Of a stretch of 8,563 nt of DNA, positions 4,706-8,563 are shown in pieces. The DNA is taken from contig PMJF01000014.1 of NCBI GenBank assembly GCA_003157295.1, forward strand, positions 2,337-10,899. The letters run 5' to 3'. The notes beneath the pieces are model-generated. The model was not told the origin of the DNA. It made no database searches and was given only the letters and a program-made list of their open reading frames with translations. Numbering within the stretch: the stretch's first letter is position 1; each line of letters starts with the position of its first letter. The stretch is from Candidatus Moraniibacteriota bacterium. GTDB lineage: Bacteria; Patescibacteriota; Minisyncoccia; Moranbacterales; UBA11712. The position numbers and the translations under genes are program-made.

Positions 4706-7399
4706 ATGCCTTCATCTAAAAAAAAGCTGATATTAATCGACGGCAACGCTATCATCCATCGCGCCTACCATGCGCTTCCTCCGCTCACGACCAAAAAAGG
4801 AGAGCTGGTGAACGCGGTATACGGGTTTGCTTCGTTGCTGTTGAACGTGGTCAATAAGTTCAAAGCCGAATATATCGTCGCCACGTTCGATCTCAAGGAG
4901 CCGACTTTCCGGCACAAGGAATTCAAGGATTATAAGGCCACACGCATCAAAGCGCCAGATGATCTCTATGCCCAAATTCCCAGGATAAAAGAGCTGGTCA
5001 AAGCCTTCAATATTCCGATCGCCGAAAGAGAGGGCTTTGAAGCCGATGATCTCATTGCCACTTTCGCGCGTCAAATTGAAAATCTTCATCCCGAGATCGA
5101 AAACATCATTGTGACCGGGGATCTTGATACTTTGCAGCTGGTGAACGACAAGACAAAAGTTTTTGCCCTGCGGCGGGGGATGAGCGAATCGGTTCTTTAT
5201 GACGAAAAAGCGATCTTCGGCCGCTATGGTCTGGCGCCGGATCAGATGATCGACTACAAAGGGTTGAGAGGAGATCCTTCCGATAACTTGCCGGGCGTGA
5301 AGGGCGTAGGCGAAAAAACAGCCACAGAATTGCTCAAAAAATATGGATCGGTCGAAGGGGTGTATAAAAATCTTCCCGAGATCAGAGAGGGAATCCGTAA
5401 GAAACTGGAAAAAGACAGGGTGCAGGCCTTTTTCAGCAAGAAGCTCGCGAGGCTCGTCTATAACGTCCCCGTGAAATTTGATCTGGAAAAAAGCGCCTGG
5501 CAGGATTTTGATCGGGTCAAGGTCATCAACCTTATGCGCGAGCTGGAATTTTTCTCTCTTTTACGGCGTCTTCCCGGATACGAAGAATATGAGAAGGAAA
5601 AAAGCAACGCTGATGAAAAAGGGAAAGTGCCGGACGCCAAGAAAAAAGTGGAATGGAAAAAAATAACTTCCGCCCAAATTCCGGAAATGGCGGGAAATGT
5701 TTCTTTCGCTCTTGACAATGGGGGCGCAGAGTTCCCCAAAGGAATCGCCATCAGCCCGGATCCGCAGTCAGCTTTCTACCTTCCCTTTTCCGGATCTATT
5801 GTTCCGAAAAAAATAAAAGAATTTTTGGAGGACAAAAATATCGGGAAGATCGGTTTTGATCTCAAAAGGGAGTGGCGGACCATCGATAGAATGGGGATGA
5901 AATTGGAAGCCATGGTTTTTGACACGCAGCTCGCGGCTTATCTTCTCCGCTACGGGTCCAACTTAAGCTGGGAAGATCTGGTTTTCCAGGAGCTGGGGAT
6001 AATCGCAGAGAAAAAAGAAAAAGGCGGCGGACAAGGGGCTCTTATTTTCCAGGAAAACGAAAAAGAGATTGAGAGATTGTGCCTTCGAGCCGCTCATAAT
6101 TTCTCCCTTTCTGAGAAACTTCAGGAGAGACTGGGAGAGATCAGTCGGGAACAATTTTCCGAGGAAAAAAAATCAACCCTCAAAGATGTCTTTGAAAAAC
6201 TGGAAATGCCGCTGGTCGAAATTCTGGCGGGGATGGAAAAGGACGGGATCAAGATCAACAAAACGATCCTTGAGGGAATTTCGGTCAAGCTTGACCGGCG
6301 GGTAAAAGTTCTTGAGCGGGAAATTCAGAAACTGGCCGGTTCGGAGTTCAATGTTAATTCTTCCGTCCAGCTGCGGGAGATCCTTTTTGAAAAGCTGGGA
6401 ATCTCGACGAAAGATATCAAAAAAGGAAAGACGGGTTTTTCAACCGCTTCTCCGGAATTGCAAAAGATCAAACATCTCCACCCGGTCATCGAGAAAATCG
6501 AGGAATATCGAGAATTATTCAAACTCAAAACCACCTATCTCGATCCTCTGCCGAATCTGACGGACGAAAAATCCCGTCTTCATACAACTCTCAACCAAGC
6601 GGTGACGGCGACGGGGCGCCTTTCCTCGTCGGAGCCGAATCTTCAAAATATCCCTATTCGAACCGATCTGGGACAAGTTATCCGAACGGCCTTTGAGGCG
6701 GAAAGAGGTTTTCGAATGGTGAGCGCCGATTATTCCCAGATAGAACTGCGCATTGCCGCTCATTTGAGCGGGGATGTCAAAATGATCACGACGTTTCTCA
6801 ATGGCGAGGACATCCATACCGCTACTGCCGCCCGGGTGAACAAATTGGATCTGGATAAAGTGACCGGGAAAATGCGCAGTTCCGCCAAAGCTCTCAATTT
6901 TGGGATAATTTACGGCATGAGCACTTTCGGATTTTCCCAAAGCGCCGGAGTGGACAACGAAGAGGCCCGGGAATTCATCCGGAAATATTTCGAAAATTAT
7001 CCGCAAGTCGCCCATTTTTTGGACGAAATAAAAATATCTGTCCGAGAAAAAGGATATGTCGAAACTGAACTGGGGCGGCGGCGCAATATCCCGGAAATAA
7101 ACTCTTCAAACTTTCAAGTGCGCGCGGCGGCCGAGCGTATGGCGGTGAACATGCCCATCCAGGGTCTTGCGGCCGATATAATAAAACTAGCCATGATCGA
7201 AGCGGACAGGCTGATTCGCGAAAAATATTCCAAAGTCCGGATGATCCTGCAAATTCATGATGAACTTCTCTTTGAAGTTCCCGATCGCGAGGCGGAAAAA
7301 TTTGCCGAAAATTTAAAAGAAGTTATGGAAAATGTTTACAAACTTTCCGTGCCATTGATAGTCGATGTCAAGGTCGGGGATAATTGGGGAGAAGTATGA
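4706..7399 (+). CDS. polA: DNA polymerase I (5' nuclease, degenerate 3'-5' exonuclease, polymerase)
   Basis: This 897-residue family A polymerase serves DNA repair and Okazaki-fragment maturation. Residues 1-290 are the 5' nuclease, with metal ligands D12 (LIDGN), D62 (FDLKEPTFR), EADD (112-115), GDLD (138-141) and GDPSDN (189-194), then a helix-hairpin-helix LPGVKGVGEKTA. Residues about 315-480 occupy the proofreading position but lack its active site: SFALDNGG replaces F-D-T-E-T, DLKRE replaces N-L-K-Y-D, and no Y-x-x-x-D remains near 460. Residues about 490-897 are the polymerase: TATGRLSSSEPNLQNIP (634-650), motif A SADYSQIELR (D675), O-helix R724, K728, F732 and Y736, and motif C QIHDELLFEV with D852 and E853. 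An in-frame TTG at 4676 adds ten residues but lies in the inverted repeat, so ATG 4706 (MPSSKKKLILIDGN) is preferred. Its stop overlaps the next start. Confidence 0.97.
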   Translation: MPSSKKKLILIDGNAIIHRAYHALPPLTTKKGELVNAVYGFASLLLNVVNKFKAEYIVATFDLKEPTFRHKEFKDYKATRIKAPDDLYAQIPRIKELVKAFNIPIAEREGFEADDLIATFARQIENLHPEIENIIVTGDLDTLQLVNDKTKVFALRRGMSESVLYDEKAIFGRYGLAPDQMIDYKGLRGDPSDNLPGVKGVGEKTATELLKKYGSVEGVYKNLPEIREGIRKKLEKDRVQAFFSKKLARLVYNVPVKFDLEKSAWQDFDRVKVINLMRELEFFSLLRRLPGYEEYEKEKSNADEKGKVPDAKKKVEWKKITSAQIPEMAGNVSFALDNGGAEFPKGIAISPDPQSAFYLPFSGSIVPKKIKEFLEDKNIGKIGFDLKREWRTIDRMGMKLEAMVFDTQLAAYLLRYGSNLSWEDLVFQELGIIAEKKEKGGGQGALIFQENEKEIERLCLRAAHNFSLSEKLQERLGEISREQFSEEKKSTLKDVFEKLEMPLVEILAGMEKDGIKINKTILEGISVKLDRRVKVLEREIQKLAGSEFNVNSSVQLREILFEKLGISTKDIKKGKTGFSTASPELQKIKHLHPVIEKIEEYRELFKLKTTYLDPLPNLTDEKSRLHTTLNQAVTATGRLSSSEPNLQNIPIRTDLGQVIRTAFEAERGFRMVSADYSQIELRIAAHLSGDVKMITTFLNGEDIHTATAARVNKLDLDKVTGKMRSSAKALNFGIIYGMSTFGFSQSAGVDNEEAREFIRKYFENYPQVAHFLDEIKISVREKGYVETELGRRRNIPEINSSNFQVRAAAERMAVNMPIQGLAADIIKLAMIEADRLIREKYSKVRMILQIHDELLFEVPDREAEKFAENLKEVMENVYKLSVPLIVDVKVGDNWGEV
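7386..7391 (+). promoter_or_regulatory. Shine-Dalgarno sequence for the GT-C-like membrane protein inside the polA 3' end
   Basis: GGGGAG ends four bases before the ATG at 7396. It lies in the final polA codons (D-N-W-G-E-V). Together with the ATGA overlap it supports this start and tight translational coupling to polA. Confidence 0.5.
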
Positions 7400-8563
7400 T
7401 AAAGGAAAAAGAGACAATGTCCGTCGAAGGCGAATCACAATCAGAGACTGACCGGTCTGGGACGGCCATCCATGAATCTGGTGGAAAAAATAAAAAATAT
7501 ATAAAAATAGGGATCTTTATTTTTCTCCTGGGCTGGCTTTTCTTTTTCATGGCCGAAAAAATTGATCTGTCGAATACCGATATAGGTCGGCATCTCAAGA
7601 ACGGCGAGATCGTTTTAGGCGAGGGCTTAAAGATAGGGGAAGCCAATACTGTTTTGAGCAGCAATTTTTATTCCTACACCTATCCGGATTTTCCTTTCTT
7701 GAACCACCATTGGGCCAGCGGAGTGTTTTTTTATGCAGTTCAGAAATTGTCCGGTTTTTCGGGGCTTTCGATCATGTATATTCTTTTGAGCCTCTTGACT
7801 TTCATCATTTTTTTTCTTGTTGCTTATCGCGAGGCAGACTTCACGACGGCCGCGGTGCTTTCGGTGTTTCTTATTCCGCTTATAGCCGAGCGGCGGGAGA
7901 TCCGGCCGGAGATCTTTAGCTATTTTTTCCTAGCAGCATTTTTTTTGCTGCTTTGGCTCTGGAAAAAAGAAGAATTTTCTTGGCGCTGGCTGTTTCTTCT
8001 ACCGATCATGATGATTTTTTGGGTGAATGCCCATATTTATTTTTTCCTGGGATTTTTTTTGATCGGCGTGTTTCTGTTTTCCGAATTTATCGGAAGAAAT
8101 TGGAAAGGTTTCAAGGAACTGGCCACGATTCTTTTTCTCACCGCGGCAGCAGCGCTCATAAATCCCTTTGGTCTCAAAGGAGCGCTTCATCCATTGTACG
8201 TTTATAAAAATTACGGATACGCGGTTGCGGAAGAAAAATCGGTTTGGTTCGTGGAAAACTATGGAATCGTAAATTCCAATTTTTTGCTGGCCAAAATAGT
8301 GATGGGATTGATGGTGGCGACTCTTTTAATAGCGATTTTGATCAATTGGAGAAAAATTTCGCTGCCGAACGCGCTGCTTGGAATATTCTTTGGGGCCATA
8401 GGTCTCGTGCAGATAAGGAATTTCACCATGCTAGGTTTTTTTGCTCTGCCAATTCTTGCCTCGCAAAGCGAAAAAATATTTTCCATCAAAGCGGGGAAAG
8501 CGAAAGGGATGGCAAAAGAAAACGCTCTCACTTTTTTTTACATAACCCTCGTTGTTTTTGCGG
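7396..8563 (+). CDS. Polytopic membrane protein, putative GT-C-type glycosyltransferase (3' end outside window)
   Basis: The frame is open without a stop from ATG 7396 to the window edge, giving 389 residues so far. A charged cytoplasmic N-terminus (1-36) precedes a first helix (37-53). The following loop carries NTDIGRHLKNG (60-70), with D62 in the position of the catalytic Asp found in GT-C enzymes, then the hydrophilic NHHWASGVFFY (103-113). About eight to ten more membrane segments follow. Within them, RREIRPEIFSY (166-176), IFWVNAHIYFFLG (207-219) and LINPFGLKG (254-262) match patterns I know from predicted membrane glycosyltransferases of the GT39/PMT-like type: 'R-P-x-x-F', 'W-x-N-x-H' and 'N-P-x-G'. 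These enzymes move sugars from lipid carriers outside the membrane. The acceptor is unknown, and a function-unknown polytopic protein remains possible. The ATGA overlap with polA suggests one operon. Confidence 0.6.
   Translation, partial: MIKEKETMSVEGESQSETDRSGTAIHESGGKNKKYIKIGIFIFLLGWLFFFMAEKIDLSNTDIGRHLKNGEIVLGEGLKIGEANTVLSSNFYSYTYPDFPFLNHHWASGVFFYAVQKLSGFSGLSIMYILLSLLTFIIFFLVAYREADFTTAAVLSVFLIPLIAERREIRPEIFSYFFLAAFFLLLWLWKKEEFSWRWLFLLPIMMIFWVNAHIYFFLGFFLIGVFLFSEFIGRNWKGFKELATILFLTAAAALINPFGLKGALHPLYVYKNYGYAVAEEKSVWFVENYGIVNSNFLLAKIVMGLMVATLLIAILINWRKISLPNALLGIFFGAIGLVQIRNFTMLGFFALPILASQSEKIFSIKAGKAKGMAKENALTFFYITLVVFA

Noticed and set aside
6515..7015. 166-codon minus-strand open frame inside polA
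   Set aside because: It is fully contained opposite the conserved polymerase motifs and is best explained as a shadow frame.
1..8563. Alternative genetic code with UGA read as glycine
   Set aside because: TGA ends the transporter and polA exactly at ATGA overlaps with the next starts, and polA stops at the normal family C-terminus.

Overview
The window looks like ordinary chromosome from an uncultivated bacterium. The best guess is the Candidate Phyla Radiation (Patescibacteria, Parcubacteria/Moranbacteria-like). The guess rests on several traits together: compact genes joined by ATGA stop/start overlaps, A-rich weakly Shine-Dalgarno-dependent starts, an AT-rich 'caat/attg' intergenic repeat, and a DNA polymerase I whose proofreading domain has lost its catalytic residues. 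It is an inference from style and has not been tested by phylogeny. TGA acts as a normal stop at two family-consistent gene ends, so the UGA-recoded lineages are unlikely.

Layout. (1) 1-1697, plus strand: the 3' part of an EamA/DMT-type transporter, overlapping by ATGA with a membrane-anchored clan GH-A-like glycoside hydrolase. (2) 1713-2834, minus strand, convergent: a DHH-phosphoesterase-like protein in which the metal-binding motifs have been replaced. Its intrinsic terminator lies inside the 3' coding end of the hydrolase gene. (3) 2835-4127, plus strand: two small secreted-protein genes, each with its own near-consensus sigma70-type promoter. One encodes a striking [I/V/L]-x-N repeat protein with alternating 7- and 8-residue spacing. 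The other is a 91-residue Pro/Tyr/Cys protein, followed by a hairpin and a terminator. (4) 4161-8563, plus strand: tsaE (tRNA t6A biosynthesis ATPase), a large imperfect inverted repeat filling the whole gap, polA, and a polytopic GT-C-like membrane protein overlapping polA by ATGA and running off the window.

How they fit together. tsaE and polA are housekeeping genes. The transporter/hydrolase pair and the last membrane protein point to envelope or glycan work. The most unusual content is the secreted repeat protein (2952-3617), for which I recognise no named family. Its sequence pattern suggests an asparagine-laddered beta-solenoid or an amyloid-like fibre subunit. Next to it is a second small secreted protein with a CxxC motif. 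Both genes have strong-looking, independent promoters, so they may be highly expressed surface components. That is inference and needs structure prediction and comparative genomics.
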